DNA of 10,834 nucleotides from Opitutia bacterium UBA6410 (GCA_002437405.1 DJPO01000096.1:1-10834); one strand, 5' to 3'. Shown: positions 1-7,194, counted from the stretch's first letter. A program made the numbers and translations. Notes: a model not told the origin generated them from the sequence alone.

Positions 1-41
1 CTAATTATAGGGTACGGTTCAAATCGGCGGCGGGCGTTTTA

Positions 42-317
42 TTATTTGTGCGATTGTTCGGCGCGCCTGAAGGAGTCGCGCCACTTGTCGCGGTGGTTTA
101 GTATCCAGTCGAACAACGCCTTGTCGTAGCCGATGTCGTGTCCGGCCTTTTCGGATTCGAGCCACTTGTGCTTGAGGATTTCCGCCCTTTCGGCGAGAAA
201 TTCCTTATACACGTCGGAGCGGCGGAGCGCTACATCGCTCAAAGAATCCACTGTCGATTTTGTACGTTTCATTGCGTTTTCGTATTCTTCGGAAAACATT
301 GACCGCCATTTCCGCAT
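42..317 (-). CDS. small conserved-looking protein of unknown function (91 aa)
   Basis: A 91-residue soluble, highly charged protein with no membrane segment or signal peptide. The second half, roughly residues 50–80, has a compact motif (HKWLESEKAGHDIGYDKA, then a WI..H...W pattern) that I recognise as typical of short uncharacterised bacterial proteins rather than random coding, but I cannot name a function. The frame uses the GC-rich codon style of the neighbouring chromosomal genes. The start is uncertain: the ATG at 315–317 gives 91 residues and an internal ATG at 297–299 gives 85, and neither has a convincing Shine-Dalgarno sequence. It is divergent from the gene starting at 412, with a 94-base AT-rich gap between them that could hold both promoters, although I see no clear −35/−10 pair. 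The stop is TAA at 42–44. Confidence 0.65.
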   Translation of the reverse strand: MRKWRSMFSEEYENAMKRTKSTVDSLSDVALRRSDVYKEFLAERAEILKHKWLESEKAGHDIGYDKALFDWILNHRDKWRDSFRRAEQSHK

Positions 318-411
318 TTTTCAACAAAAATTTCTTGAAACTACGGAATTTTGACCGCAATTTAATGTTTTCCGAATTCACCACTAAAACCGAATCAACC
401 GCAAAATTTTT

Positions 412-822
412 ATGACCGAATACGAACCGCCAATGGTTTTGTCGCTGCTTGTCTGCGACACCGTTATCACCGACGCCCAAAGCGGCAAGAAGTCGCTCAT
501 CGGGCTATTCAATTCAATCGGCGCGGTGCGTTATCCCTACCTTTTGCCGCGTTTTTTCATATTCGTTTCGCTGACAAACGGCAACGGCGACGTGGAATTT
601 AAGGTTCGACTCCAAGCGGGCAACGGCGACACGGTTTTCGACCTCCCGGGGAAAGTTCCGTTCAAGACGCCACTCGACGCACCAGAAATCGTCTTCGACA
701 TTCAAAACCTCGTGATAAAATCGACGGGAACGTACGAGCTGCAAATAATCTGCGACGACGTTCCGATTGCCTCGCGGCTGATAACTTTCCGCCAAATAAC
801 GCCGCCCGAGCCGAGAAAATAG
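412..822 (+). CDS. DUF6941-like protein (136 aa)
   Basis: A 136-residue protein without signal peptide or membrane helices. Its opening pattern, a hydrophobic strand ending in LLVCDTV followed by a short polar stretch and then SLIGLFNSI and a proline/aromatic strand, matches what I know of the DUF6941 family of small bacterial proteins, whose function is not established. The rest alternates hydrophobic and polar residues (VEFKVRL, YELQIIC) as expected for a beta-sandwich. The ATG at 412 follows an A/T-rich leader with no Shine-Dalgarno; a second in-frame ATG at 433 would remove only seven residues and also keeps the family core. It converges on lolD, whose stop lies 86 bases away. The family call is by recognition of the pattern, not by a search. 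Confidence 0.7.
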   Translation: MTEYEPPMVLSLLVCDTVITDAQSGKKSLIGLFNSIGAVRYPYLLPRFFIFVSLTNGNGDVEFKVRLQAGNGDTVFDLPGKVPFKTPLDAPEIVFDIQNLVIKSTGTYELQIICDDVPIASRLITFRQITPPEPRK

Positions 823-837
823 CGGTGGGAAAGGAAG

Positions 838-860
838 AAAAAGCCTTCGTTCTGAAGACT
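838..860 (-). terminator. intrinsic terminator after lolD
   Basis: On the minus strand AGTCTTC and GAAGGCT can pair over seven base pairs, including one G·U, around a five-base loop (AGAAC), followed directly by a run of five T. It sits about 50 bases past the lolD stop, in the gap between two convergent genes, so it would end the lysS–lolC/E–lolD transcript. The stem is short, hence moderate confidence. Confidence 0.55.
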
Positions 861-908
861 GCCCCCTGCTGCGAGCCAGACCTCTTCTAAGTCCGCCCCA
901 GCCCCGCC

Positions 909-1598
909 CTACTCTTCGAGCGCGATGCCGCCCGAAATGCGGATACTGCGCGATGTGCGCTTGGCAAAATCGGGGTTGTGGGTAATCAATAGCAGCGATG
1001 TTTCGCCGCGCCCGCACAGCCCCAGCAAAAGCTCCATAACGCTTTCGCCCGTGCGCTCGTCGAGATTGCCGGTCGGCTCGTCCGCAAGAATCAACGCGGG
1101 GGAGTTCATCAGCGCGCGGGCAATCGCCACCCTCTGCCTTTCGCCGCCCGAAAGACGGCTGGGCAAGTAGCGGATTCTGTGCGATAGCCCGACATATTCC
1201 AAAAGCGATTCCGCCCGCTCGCGGCTCTCGCCCCGCTTGTATTTGCCCGCTATCCTCGCGGCAAATTCCACATTTTCGCGCGCGTCGAGCTCGGGGACAA
1301 GACAGCAGTTTTGGAAGACAAAGCCCATAAACTCCGCCCGTTTGCGCGACTGGCGGGAGTTTGGCAGATTGTCGACGCGTTCGCCGCGCCAGAAAACTTC
1401 GCCAGAGTCCGCGGACTCCAAGCCCGCCAAAATATTCAAAAACGTCGTCTTTCCCGCGCCGCTCTCGCCCGAAATGCTTACGCTCTCACCCGCAAAAACG
1501 TCGAGCGACGCACCTTTCAGAACCTCGGTTTTCCCGCCGTCGGGCGATTTGAACGCCTTGCGGATTTCGAGCGCGGACAAAATTTTAGCCTCATTCAT
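909..1598 (-). CDS. lolD: LolD-type ABC transporter ATPase (lipoprotein export)
   Basis: A complete 229-residue ABC ATPase. Visible motifs in order: Walker A GESGAGKT (residues 44–51), Q-loop glutamine at 96 (FVFQN), signature LSGGERQR (149–156), Walker B LILADE (169–174) followed by PTGNLDE, and the switch histidine at 207 (LLITHN). The sequence belongs to the LolD/MacB/FtsE subgroup, in which the ATPase powers a MacB-fold permease. With the neighbouring LolC/E-type permease it would release lipoproteins from the inner membrane for delivery to the outer membrane. The ATG overlaps the permease stop by eight bases (ATGAATGA), and a GGAGG lies nine bases upstream, so translation is probably coupled. 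Symbol assignment rests on the partner gene; an FtsE or MacB-like exporter ATPase is the alternative. Confidence 0.9.
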   Translation of the reverse strand: MNEAKILSALEIRKAFKSPDGGKTEVLKGASLDVFAGESVSISGESGAGKTTFLNILAGLESADSGEVFWRGERVDNLPNSRQSRKRAEFMGFVFQNCCLVPELDARENVEFAARIAGKYKRGESRERAESLLEYVGLSHRIRYLPSRLSGGERQRVAIARALMNSPALILADEPTGNLDERTGESVMELLLGLCGRGETSLLLITHNPDFAKRTSRSIRISGGIALEE

Positions 1599-2829
1599 TG
1601 CGCATTGCCTCCGATGCCTTCAAACGCGCCGCGCGCAAAGCGGGCAGCAGCCCCGCGAGAGTACACAGCACAATCGAAAATCCGCAAGCCCAAAGTGCGT
1701 CGCCAAGTTCGTATTTTACGGGCAGGCGCGCGAATTGGTAGAACTCGATCAAAGACTCGCGCCCGACAATGAATTCGGCAATCGGCGCGCGGAAATGCAA
1801 CAGCAAAAGCGTCAGCAAAATCCCGCCAATCGAGCCGAAAAGACCTATCAAAAATCCCTGAAAACAGTAAGTGCCCGCCACCTGCATCGGGCGCGCGCCC
1901 ATCGCCGCGACAAGCCCGATTTCACGAGTCTTGCGCAGCACCGAAGTGTAGAGCGATATGCAAATCGAAAACGACGCCACCAAAATTATCAAAAATATAA
2001 TCAGCGACATCATAACCTTTTCCATTTTTATGACGCGCAAAAACGCCTCGTTCGCCCCCAGCCACGTCGAAACCGAATAGTTGTACGGAACAATCGACTC
2101 CGAAACGAGCTTTTTGACGAACGCCTTCGGGTTTTCCGCCGCCGAATCCTTCAGCCGCAAAACAACCGAATGCGAGCCGTCGCCGAGGTTGTACAAGTCG
2201 CGCATGCGGCGTAGCGACACGAGCGCTATATTAGAGTCCACCTGCGAATAGTCCGTCGCAAGCAACCCGACGACTTCGAGCGAAGCCGCCATCGGGACTT
2301 CGTCGCGCTTGAGGTTGTCGAGCATTGTTGGCGAAAACACGTCCACTTTCTCGCCAACGCCAATCCCCGCGTTTGCGGCGAGCCGCTGCCCCAAAATCAC
2401 GGAGTCGTCGTCCAAATCGTCAATCGACCCCATTTTCACGAAATTCTTTTCGCGAACGGGCACAGCGGATTCGCCCGAAACGGTGTCGTAGCTGCGCAAC
2501 ATCGGGAAAATCGGGACGTTGTTTGCCACCATCATAACGGGCCCCTGCGCGACGCACTCGACCGCCGCGACTTCAGGAAGAGCCTTCAGCCGCCCGACGA
2601 GCTTTTCAAGCGAATACATCGGCCGTCCGTAATTGCGTATTATAATGTCGCCCGAAGTGTCGCGCAATTTGACCGATATTTCCGAGTGGAAGCCGTTCAT
2701 CACGCTTTGCGTGCCGAAAAGCCCGAGCACGCCGAGCGCAACCCCCAATAGCGAGACCGCCGCGAAAAACGAAACGAATCTGCCCGTCGGGAAAAGTTGC
2801 TTCAGCGCAATGTATAGCCACCACTTCAT
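1591..2829 (-). CDS. lolC: LolC/LolE-family lipoprotein-releasing permease
   Basis: A 412-residue inner-membrane permease with the four-helix MacB/FtsX layout: one helix near the N-terminus (about residues 17–42), a long periplasmic domain (about 45–268), then three helices (about 272–297, 320–346, 378–398). The cytoplasmic loop after the second helix contains KTREIGLVAAMGA (300–312), the hallmark coupling segment of the FtsX-like family, and the protein ends with the usual LLPALRAARLKASEAMR tail. The N-terminal start (ALKQLF… then a FVSFFA helix) is typical of LolC/E. Only one permease is present, so it probably acts as a homodimer, as in species that lack separate LolC and LolE. It starts 13 bases after the lysS stop and overlaps lolD by eight bases. 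The GGCGGG before the ATG at 2829 is a weak ribosome site. Confidence 0.88.
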   Translation of the reverse strand: MKWWLYIALKQLFPTGRFVSFFAAVSLLGVALGVLGLFGTQSVMNGFHSEISVKLRDTSGDIIIRNYGRPMYSLEKLVGRLKALPEVAAVECVAQGPVMMVANNVPIFPMLRSYDTVSGESAVPVREKNFVKMGSIDDLDDDSVILGQRLAANAGIGVGEKVDVFSPTMLDNLKRDEVPMAASLEVVGLLATDYSQVDSNIALVSLRRMRDLYNLGDGSHSVVLRLKDSAAENPKAFVKKLVSESIVPYNYSVSTWLGANEAFLRVIKMEKVMMSLIIFLIILVASFSICISLYTSVLRKTREIGLVAAMGARPMQVAGTYCFQGFLIGLFGSIGGILLTLLLLHFRAPIAEFIVGRESLIEFYQFARLPVKYELGDALWACGFSIVLCTLAGLLPALRAARLKASEAMRNE

Positions 2830-2842
2830 CGCAACCCGCCGA

Positions 2843-4333
2843 TTATTCGGGTTTGAGCGACGGGAACAAAATGGTGTCGCGGATATTCGCCGCCCCCGTG
2901 AGGAGGATTATGAGTCGGTCGATGCCGATACCCATACCGCCCGCCGGCGGCATACCGTATTCGAGCGCCGTGAGGAAGTCCTCGTCGAGCTTCTGGCGTT
3001 CCTCGCCGACCTGCGCTTCGAACATTTCGCGCTGGATAAGCGGGTCGTTCTGTTCGGAGTACGCGGGGGCGATTTCCTGCCCGTTGATGCAAAGCTCGAA
3101 AACGTCGAGAACGCGGCTGTCCTGCTGGTTGATTTTCGCCAGCGGGCAGAGTTCGCGCGGGACGTTGAGAACGAAAGTCGGCTGGACGAGCTTGGGCTCG
3201 ACAAGTCTGCCGTAGACGTCGTCGGTGATTTCGTGCGGCTGCTTGGAGGCGTCGGTTTCGACCCCGAGCTTTGTGGCAATCGCAACCTTTTCCGCGTTGG
3301 AAATTTCGAACCAATTCGGAGTGTTCGTGGCTTCGCGAACCAAGTCCATATACGTCGCCTTGCGCCATTCTCCACCGAGCTCGATTGTGCCGCCGTCCGC
3401 GCGCGCAATCTGCGTCGTGCCCAGAACCTTTTCGCAAATCGAGGTAATCAGCGACTGGATAAGCTCCATCATTCCGTTGTGGTCGGAATACGCCTGATAG
3501 ACTTCGAGCATCGTGAATTCGGGATTGTGGCGGCGGTCGAGACCTTCGTTGCGGAAGACTCTGCCCATTTCAAAAACCTTGTCGAACCCGCCGACGAGCA
3601 TTCTCTTTAAATAGAGCTCGAGGGCGATGCGCAGATAGAAATCGCGGTCGAGGGCGTTCATGTGCGTGATGAACGGACGCGCCGCAGCCCCGCCCGCAAC
3701 GTTGTGCAGCGTGGGGGTCTCGACTTCGACAAACCCGCGCGACCAGAAGAATTCGCGAATCTGGCGCTGGATTTTCGTGCGCAGGAAGAAACGCTTTCTG
3801 GATTCGTCGTTGACGATAAGGTCGAGGTATCTCTGGCGGTAGATTTGCTCGCTGTCGGTGAGTCCGTGCCACTTTTCGGGGAGCGGACGCAGGCTCTTTG
3901 CAAGCATCTTGTAGTCGGTAACGCGCACCGTCACTTCGCCTGTCTTGGTCTTGAAGAGCTTGCCCTTCGCGCCGATGATGTCGCCGACGTCGAGGAACTT
4001 TTTGAACCAGTCGTTGTAGACGCCTTCGGGGAGGGCGTCGCGCGCAAAATAAAGCTGGATTACGCCGTCGCGGTCTTTGATTTTAACAAAGCTCGCCTTG
4101 CCCATGAGGCGGAACACCACAACTCGCCCCGCAACACTGACTTCGTGCGCGGAGTTTTCGCCCTCGGGCGTGGATTCGTCGAAAGATTCGATTGCCTCTT
4201 TTGAAGTGTGGGACTGCTCCCAATTTTGGCGGAACGGGTCGTACCCCAATGCGCGCATTGCGTCGAGCTTGCCTTTTCTTACGGCAAACAAATCGTGGGA
4301 ATTGTCTTCAGTTGTCTTAATATCTTCGCTCAT
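2843..4333 (-). CDS. lysS: lysyl-tRNA synthetase, class II
   Basis: A complete 496-residue class II LysRS that charges tRNA-Lys in the cytoplasm; bacterial LysS proteins are usually about 490–510 residues. An N-terminal OB-fold anticodon-binding domain spans about residues 62–145 (VAGRVV, FVKIKDRDG, IQLYF). The catalytic domain follows with motif 1 around RGFVEVETP (199–207), the VAGGAAARPF segment (212–221), motif 2 FRNEG…RHNPEFTMLE (260–277) and motif 3 GMGIGIDRL (466–474). The block that reads SELNDP in E. coli-like LysS reads SEQNDP here (426–431). Its 3' end is 13 bases from the permease gene, implying co-transcription. The ATG at 4333 begins the usual charged N-terminal helix; no clear Shine-Dalgarno precedes it. 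Confidence 0.96.
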   Translation of the reverse strand: MSEDIKTTEDNSHDLFAVRKGKLDAMRALGYDPFRQNWEQSHTSKEAIESFDESTPEGENSAHEVSVAGRVVVFRLMGKASFVKIKDRDGVIQLYFARDALPEGVYNDWFKKFLDVGDIIGAKGKLFKTKTGEVTVRVTDYKMLAKSLRPLPEKWHGLTDSEQIYRQRYLDLIVNDESRKRFFLRTKIQRQIREFFWSRGFVEVETPTLHNVAGGAAARPFITHMNALDRDFYLRIALELYLKRMLVGGFDKVFEMGRVFRNEGLDRRHNPEFTMLEVYQAYSDHNGMMELIQSLITSICEKVLGTTQIARADGGTIELGGEWRKATYMDLVREATNTPNWFEISNAEKVAIATKLGVETDASKQPHEITDDVYGRLVEPKLVQPTFVLNVPRELCPLAKINQQDSRVLDVFELCINGQEIAPAYSEQNDPLIQREMFEAQVGEERQKLDEDFLTALEYGMPPAGGMGIGIDRLIILLTGAANIRDTILFPSLKPE

Positions 4334-4354
4334 TTTGGAAAACGTTATTGCGCG

Positions 4355-4383
4355 ACTATTTCAAATTCCCGAAATATTCGCAA
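4355..4383 (-). promoter_or_regulatory. possible promoter of lysS operon
   Basis: On the minus strand a TTGCGA (4378–4383) and an AATAGT (4355–4360) are separated by 17 bases, each matching four of six consensus positions. Transcription would begin about 15 bases before the lysS ATG. It lies after the GH30 terminator, so the lysS operon needs its own promoter in this gap, which supports the call more than the match does. Confidence 0.35.
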
Positions 4384-4442
4384 CCCTTTTTTGTGAAAAT
4401 CGCGTCCCCGCCCGACCGCCGCGCCCCGAAGCCGACTGCCGC

Positions 4443-4490
4443 AAAAAAAACGCGGCGCAGGAGCGGGCATTCAGCCCCTCCTCCGCCGCG
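4443..4490 (-). terminator. strong intrinsic terminator after GH30 gene
   Basis: A long GC-rich hairpin: CGCGGCG pairs with a CGCCGCG arm apart from one offset base, then AGGAG with CTCCT and GGGC with GCCC, closing on a five-base loop (4469–4473). On the minus strand it is followed at once by eight T (4450–4443). It begins 15 bases after the GH30 stop, so it ends that transcript and separates it from lysS. Confidence 0.9.
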
Positions 4491-4504
4491 GAGAAGTAAA
4501 TTTT

Positions 4505-6130
4505 TTAGCGCTCAAAAACGACCGTCGTTATCGAGCGCGGCATAAGCCCGAATTCCGCCGTCTTTGCAGAGATTTTTTTATCCCCGATAAACTTTAAGTC
4601 TTCGTCTTTCGAGGTGCGGTAAAATTTTGCGCTTTTAAAATTCCCGTCGAGCTTGAGCGAAACATTTTTCGGAGCAAATCCCGAATGGACAAACACAGCT
4701 ACAACGCGCTTTTCGTCGGGCGAAACAAACGCGCTTCCCGCAACTTCATAGAAATCGTCCGCACCCAAAAGTTCGATGCGCTTGTCCCCAGGACGGACGA
4801 ATCTGGAGAAATTGCCCAACCCCCACAATAGCTTCGTGGCAAACGCCTTTCCGCCGCCGGTAAAATCTTCGCCGCCGTTTTTCAAAACCACTCCGGTCAG
4901 GGCGTGCGAACCGCCGATTTCAACGCCTTTCCAGTATCCCCAAGCCGTTGCCCCCGCGATATTAAAGTCGGCAACGATTATTCTTCCCATAAGCAATACG
5001 GCTTGAAGCCCGTTTGAATCGCCCTGCTTGTAGTCGAACGTAAACCCGTCCATCGGAATGCGGAAATGCGGGAGCAGACACCACTCGCTTTGCTGGAATT
5101 CGACGCCGTAGCGGTCGAGCTCCTCCTTCAAATTTCTGCGGACATCGCGCAATACTATATTAGTACTGTGGGAATAATAACTATGCCCGCTTATCATACG
5201 CGGCAAATGCTTCAAATCGCCGATATAATCGGGCGAATCCTTGTCGAAAAACGCCCGAATTTGCCTGTCGGGGGCATTCCCGTCGGTAAAGAGATTCATC
5301 GGCGTGGGAATGGATACATCATATATATCATACAGGTCGCGCAAATCGTGCGCTTCGCATATATAGATTTTAACTTTATCAAGTTTTCGATTCGAAAGCG
5401 ATACGTCCCAAGCCCTCGCCATCTTCGCAATTTCCGAATTGCGCCAAATCGACCCCCCCTGAGACTTGCAGTTAAGCCAGCCGCCTTGCGGTTCGTTTAT
5501 AGGACTTATATAACGGACATTATACCCTTCTTTCGAAAAATGTTCGGCGACATCGGCAAGATAATCGGCAAAAAGTCCGTACGCATCTTCGCGCAAATTC
5601 GCCCTTTCCTCCGAACAATAACCCTTCCCGTTCTTGGTGAAATTTAGCGGCGGAGTGTTCGAAAAAAATAAAATTCCCTCGCAGCCGTATTCGCGCGATT
5701 TCTCCATAAAATAACGCTGCCCCGCACACTTGCTCCAATCATACGAAGTCAAATCGGCGGATTGGAAGGATTCCGCGCGGCGGCGAACCAAACGTATGTC
5801 GCAATCTTTCTGCTCCAAAGTCCCGCCGCCCAAATTGACGCGCCACAGCGAAAGCCCGATTCCCTCGGGATTCCCCGATTCGTCAAAATTTTTGCTAAAC
5901 AACCACTTGGCAATCTTGCCCTTTTCGGATTCGTCAAAATATTTTCCGACAAAATTGCCGCTCCATGCGTCCGCCGCGGCAAAATTATCTATGGTCTGAA
6001 ATTTTTTCCCAGCATCCAAAGCCATATTAAGACACTGCAAAGAATTTTCCGCGGAATACGCATTGATAGCGACCAATACCGCCCCCAATATCCCCCATAA
6101 ACGATAAAAACAAGTATTTTGAATTTTCAT
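4505..6130 (-). CDS. secreted GH30-family glycoside hydrolase
   Basis: A 541-residue exported enzyme when started at the ATG at 6128–6130. Residues 1–27 form a signal peptide: MK start, hydrophobic core LWGILGAVLVAI, likely cleavage after AYSA. The mature part has the (β/α)8 barrel of the GH30/COG5520 glycosidases: QTIDNF.AADAWS near the start, GIGLSLWRVNLGGG, SNTPPLNFTKNG, the acid/base glutamate E213 in YISPINEPQ, and the nucleophile E349 in QQSEWC. A C-terminal beta-sandwich (about 440–541) ends in the usual MPRSITTVVFER. GH30 members of this bacterial type cleave beta-linked polysaccharides such as beta-1,6-galactan, glucan or xylan; the substrate cannot be read from the sequence. Translation from an upstream TTG (6170–6172) is possible but would put a poly-Phe stretch before the signal peptide. 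The gene follows the acyltransferase after 60 T-rich bases. Confidence 0.88.
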   Translation of the reverse strand: MKIQNTCFYRLWGILGAVLVAINAYSAENSLQCLNMALDAGKKFQTIDNFAAADAWSGNFVGKYFDESEKGKIAKWLFSKNFDESGNPEGIGLSLWRVNLGGGTLEQKDCDIRLVRRRAESFQSADLTSYDWSKCAGQRYFMEKSREYGCEGILFFSNTPPLNFTKNGKGYCSEERANLREDAYGLFADYLADVAEHFSKEGYNVRYISPINEPQGGWLNCKSQGGSIWRNSEIAKMARAWDVSLSNRKLDKVKIYICEAHDLRDLYDIYDVSIPTPMNLFTDGNAPDRQIRAFFDKDSPDYIGDLKHLPRMISGHSYYSHSTNIVLRDVRRNLKEELDRYGVEFQQSEWCLLPHFRIPMDGFTFDYKQGDSNGLQAVLLMGRIIVADFNIAGATAWGYWKGVEIGGSHALTGVVLKNGGEDFTGGGKAFATKLLWGLGNFSRFVRPGDKRIELLGADDFYEVAGSAFVSPDEKRVVAVFVHSGFAPKNVSLKLDGNFKSAKFYRTSKDEDLKFIGDKKISAKTAEFGLMPRSITTVVFER

Positions 6131-6190
6131 AAATATATGAAGAAAAAAAAAAAAACGAAAAAATTTCAACAAAAAATCAAAAAAAAAAGC

Positions 6191-6856
6191 TTATATTCCG
6201 TCGGAAGAAAGGAAATCGGCGGCGAAATCCTCGGGCGACTTCCCCGCCCTCTCGGCGGCGGCGATGAATTCGTCGTAATTTTTGAAATCGCGCGTCGCCA
6301 CAACAACCTTCGAAAACGGCTTGGGTAAAATGAATTTGTCCCACGCTCTATTTATAGTCCAATAGGCGGACGGAGTTATCCGCAGCAGCAAAATGCGCAC
6401 CCCGCTCTCCTTCGCGACGGAAAGAAACCCCGACTTGCATTTGTACCGCGGGCCTCTCGGGCCGTCGGGAGTAATAAATATGTCGGAAGTTGTTTTGAGA
6501 GTTGAAATCATCTGAATAATCGCATGCGCCCCGCCGCGCTTGGAAGAACCGCGAATCACCCCGATACCCAGAAAACGGAAAAACGCACACAAATAAGCGC
6601 CGTCGCGACTTGCGCTGACAAGCCCAGACATAGGCAAATCGGGTCTGAAAATATATTTGCACATGGGCAGAAAGAAAATCCTGTTGTGCCAAGCAAGCCC
6701 TATCAGTCGACTCGGATCGCGCAATTGTGCAAGCGCAACGGCGTCGGACGCGCGCATACGGACAGTAGCCTGCCAAAGACGCAAAATCAGATAAACGGGG
6801 AAGAGAAGCAAATAATGCCGCCACGACGGCGCGGAAATGTCAGCAGAAAAAGCCAT
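6191..6856 (-). CDS. DUF374-type lysophospholipid/lipid A-like acyltransferase
   Basis: A 221-residue membrane-associated protein if started at the ATG at 6854–6856. An N-terminal hydrophobic segment (HYLLLFPVYLILRLW) precedes the acyltransferase core. Key motifs: WHN (56–58), SRDG (83–86), G…VIRGSSKRGG (about 97–109), TPDGPRGPR (129–137) and a final WDKFILPKPF (172–181). These are the signature blocks of the DUF374 family, related to the PlsC/LpxL-type acyltransferases, so it probably moves an acyl chain onto a lipid in the inner membrane; the acceptor is not known. The frame stays open for 69 further codons upstream to a TTG at 7063, but that stretch is a T-rich, Phe-rich translation of the tRNA promoter region and I reject it. 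No Shine-Dalgarno is visible at either start. Confidence 0.82.
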   Translation of the reverse strand: MAFSADISAPSWRHYLLLFPVYLILRLWQATVRMRASDAVALAQLRDPSRLIGLAWHNRIFFLPMCKYIFRPDLPMSGLVSASRDGAYLCAFFRFLGIGVIRGSSKRGGAHAIIQMISTLKTTSDIFITPDGPRGPRYKCKSGFLSVAKESGVRILLLRITPSAYWTINRAWDKFILPKPFSKVVVATRDFKNYDEFIAAAERAGKSPEDFAADFLSSDGI

Positions 6857-6924
6857 ACGAAGAAAAAAGAAATAAAAAGCGGCAAATGTCGATAGAAAAA
6901 CGCCGGCCAACGCGACGTGTTTCG

Positions 6925-7040
6925 AAAAAAAATCAAAAACACAACAAACTGATAAAAAACAAGAAAAACCCGCGCCCAGAAAAAAGCGTCCGAAAAAAGA
7001 AAAAAAATAGAAAAAACGAGTTGACAACAAAAAGAAAAAA
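6925..7040 (+). promoter_or_regulatory. A-tract-rich region upstream of tRNA-Asp promoter
   Basis: Ten runs of five to eight A occur between 6925 and 7040, several with centres 8–10 or 16–20 bases apart. The two runs at 7000–7007 and 7011–7016 lie just upstream of the TTGACA box, where an UP element would bind the RNA polymerase alpha subunit. Curvature and UP-element activity are inferred from the pattern only. Confidence 0.4.
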
Positions 7041-7049
7041 TGCCTTAAT
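7021..7049 (+). promoter_or_regulatory. promoter of tRNA-Asp
   Basis: A perfect TTGACA (7021–7026) is followed after 17 bases by CTTAAT (7044–7049), which matches four of six −10 positions. Transcription would start around 7056, about nine bases before the mature tRNA. An A-rich stretch lies directly upstream. Confidence 0.7.
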
Positions 7050-7064
7050 GGACGAATAATCAAA

Positions 7065-7141
7065 GGGGTGGTAGTTCAGTTGGTTAGAACGCCTGCCTGT
7101 CACGCAGGAGGTCGCGAGTTCGAGTCTCGTCCATCCCGCCA
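7065..7141 (+). tRNA. tRNA-Asp (anticodon GUC)
   Basis: A full 77-base cloverleaf with encoded CCA. Acceptor arm GGGGTGG (7065–7071) pairs with CCATCCC (7131–7137) with one G·U; D stem GTTC/GAAC (7074–7077, 7087–7090); anticodon stem CCTGC/GCAGG around loop CTGTCAC with GTC at 7099–7101; T stem GCGAG/CTCGT around TTCGAGT (7119–7125); discriminator G at 7138 and CCA at 7139–7141. G73 is the aspartate identity base. It has its own promoter and terminator. The integrase gene downstream suggests that its 3' end is an integration target. Confidence 0.97.
7114..7141. other. candidate attachment site (attL) at the tRNA-Asp 3' end
   Basis: Tyrosine recombinases commonly integrate within the T arm and acceptor end of a tRNA gene, leaving the tRNA intact. 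Here an integrase gene begins its 3' end about 240 bases past the tRNA. I find no second copy of this 3' end in the window, so the crossover core cannot be delimited and the partner attR must lie to the right of 10834 if the model is correct. Confidence 0.4.
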
Positions 7142-7152
7142 CTTTAAAGAAT

Positions 7153-7194
7153 AAAAAAGGCTGATTTGCAGTAAGTTGCGAGTCAGCCTTTTTT
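7153..7194 (+). terminator. bidirectional intrinsic terminator after tRNA-Asp
   Basis: GGCTGA (7159–7164) pairs with TCAGCC (7183–7188), extended by six A (7153–7158) against six T (7189–7194), with one further T after the stem. On the plus strand the T run ends the tRNA transcript; on the minus strand the A run becomes the U-tract, so it can also stop read-through from the integrase gene. Confidence 0.85.

Noticed and set aside
1..41. Possible features at the left edge.
   Set aside because: No open frame, hairpin with T run, or paired promoter boxes could be supported in these 41 bases.
1237..2214. Plus-strand frame of 325 codons.
   Set aside because: It lies opposite lolD and lolC/E, is rich in Arg, Gln and Asn without domain structure, and is a GC-skew shadow of those genes.
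2633..3610. Plus-strand frame of 325 codons opposite lysS and lolC/E.
   Set aside because: Antisense of strongly conserved coding sequence, with no recognisable domain.
3662..4499. Plus-strand frames opposite the 5' half of lysS and the lysS–GH30 gap.
   Set aside because: They translate the antisense of the OB-fold domain and the GH30 terminator; no independent start signal or domain.
5066..5647. Plus-strand frame of 193 codons inside the GH30 gene.
   Set aside because: Antisense of the GH30 catalytic barrel, which has both catalytic glutamates intact.
6131..6172. Upstream TTG start for the GH30 gene adding 14 residues (poly-Phe).
   Set aside because: The ATG at 6130 gives a textbook signal peptide with the positive charge at residue 2; the extension spoils it.
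6181..6210. Possible terminator after the acyltransferase (TTCC-GAC-GGAA, then a T run).
   Set aside because: The stem is only four base pairs with a three-base loop, inside the last codons, and the T run belongs to a generally T-rich gap.
6857..7063. A 69-codon N-terminal extension of the acyltransferase, nearly all Phe and other hydrophobic residues.
   Set aside because: It starts at TTG, overlaps the tRNA promoter region and arises from T-rich DNA; the family core and a normal length begin at the ATG at 6856.
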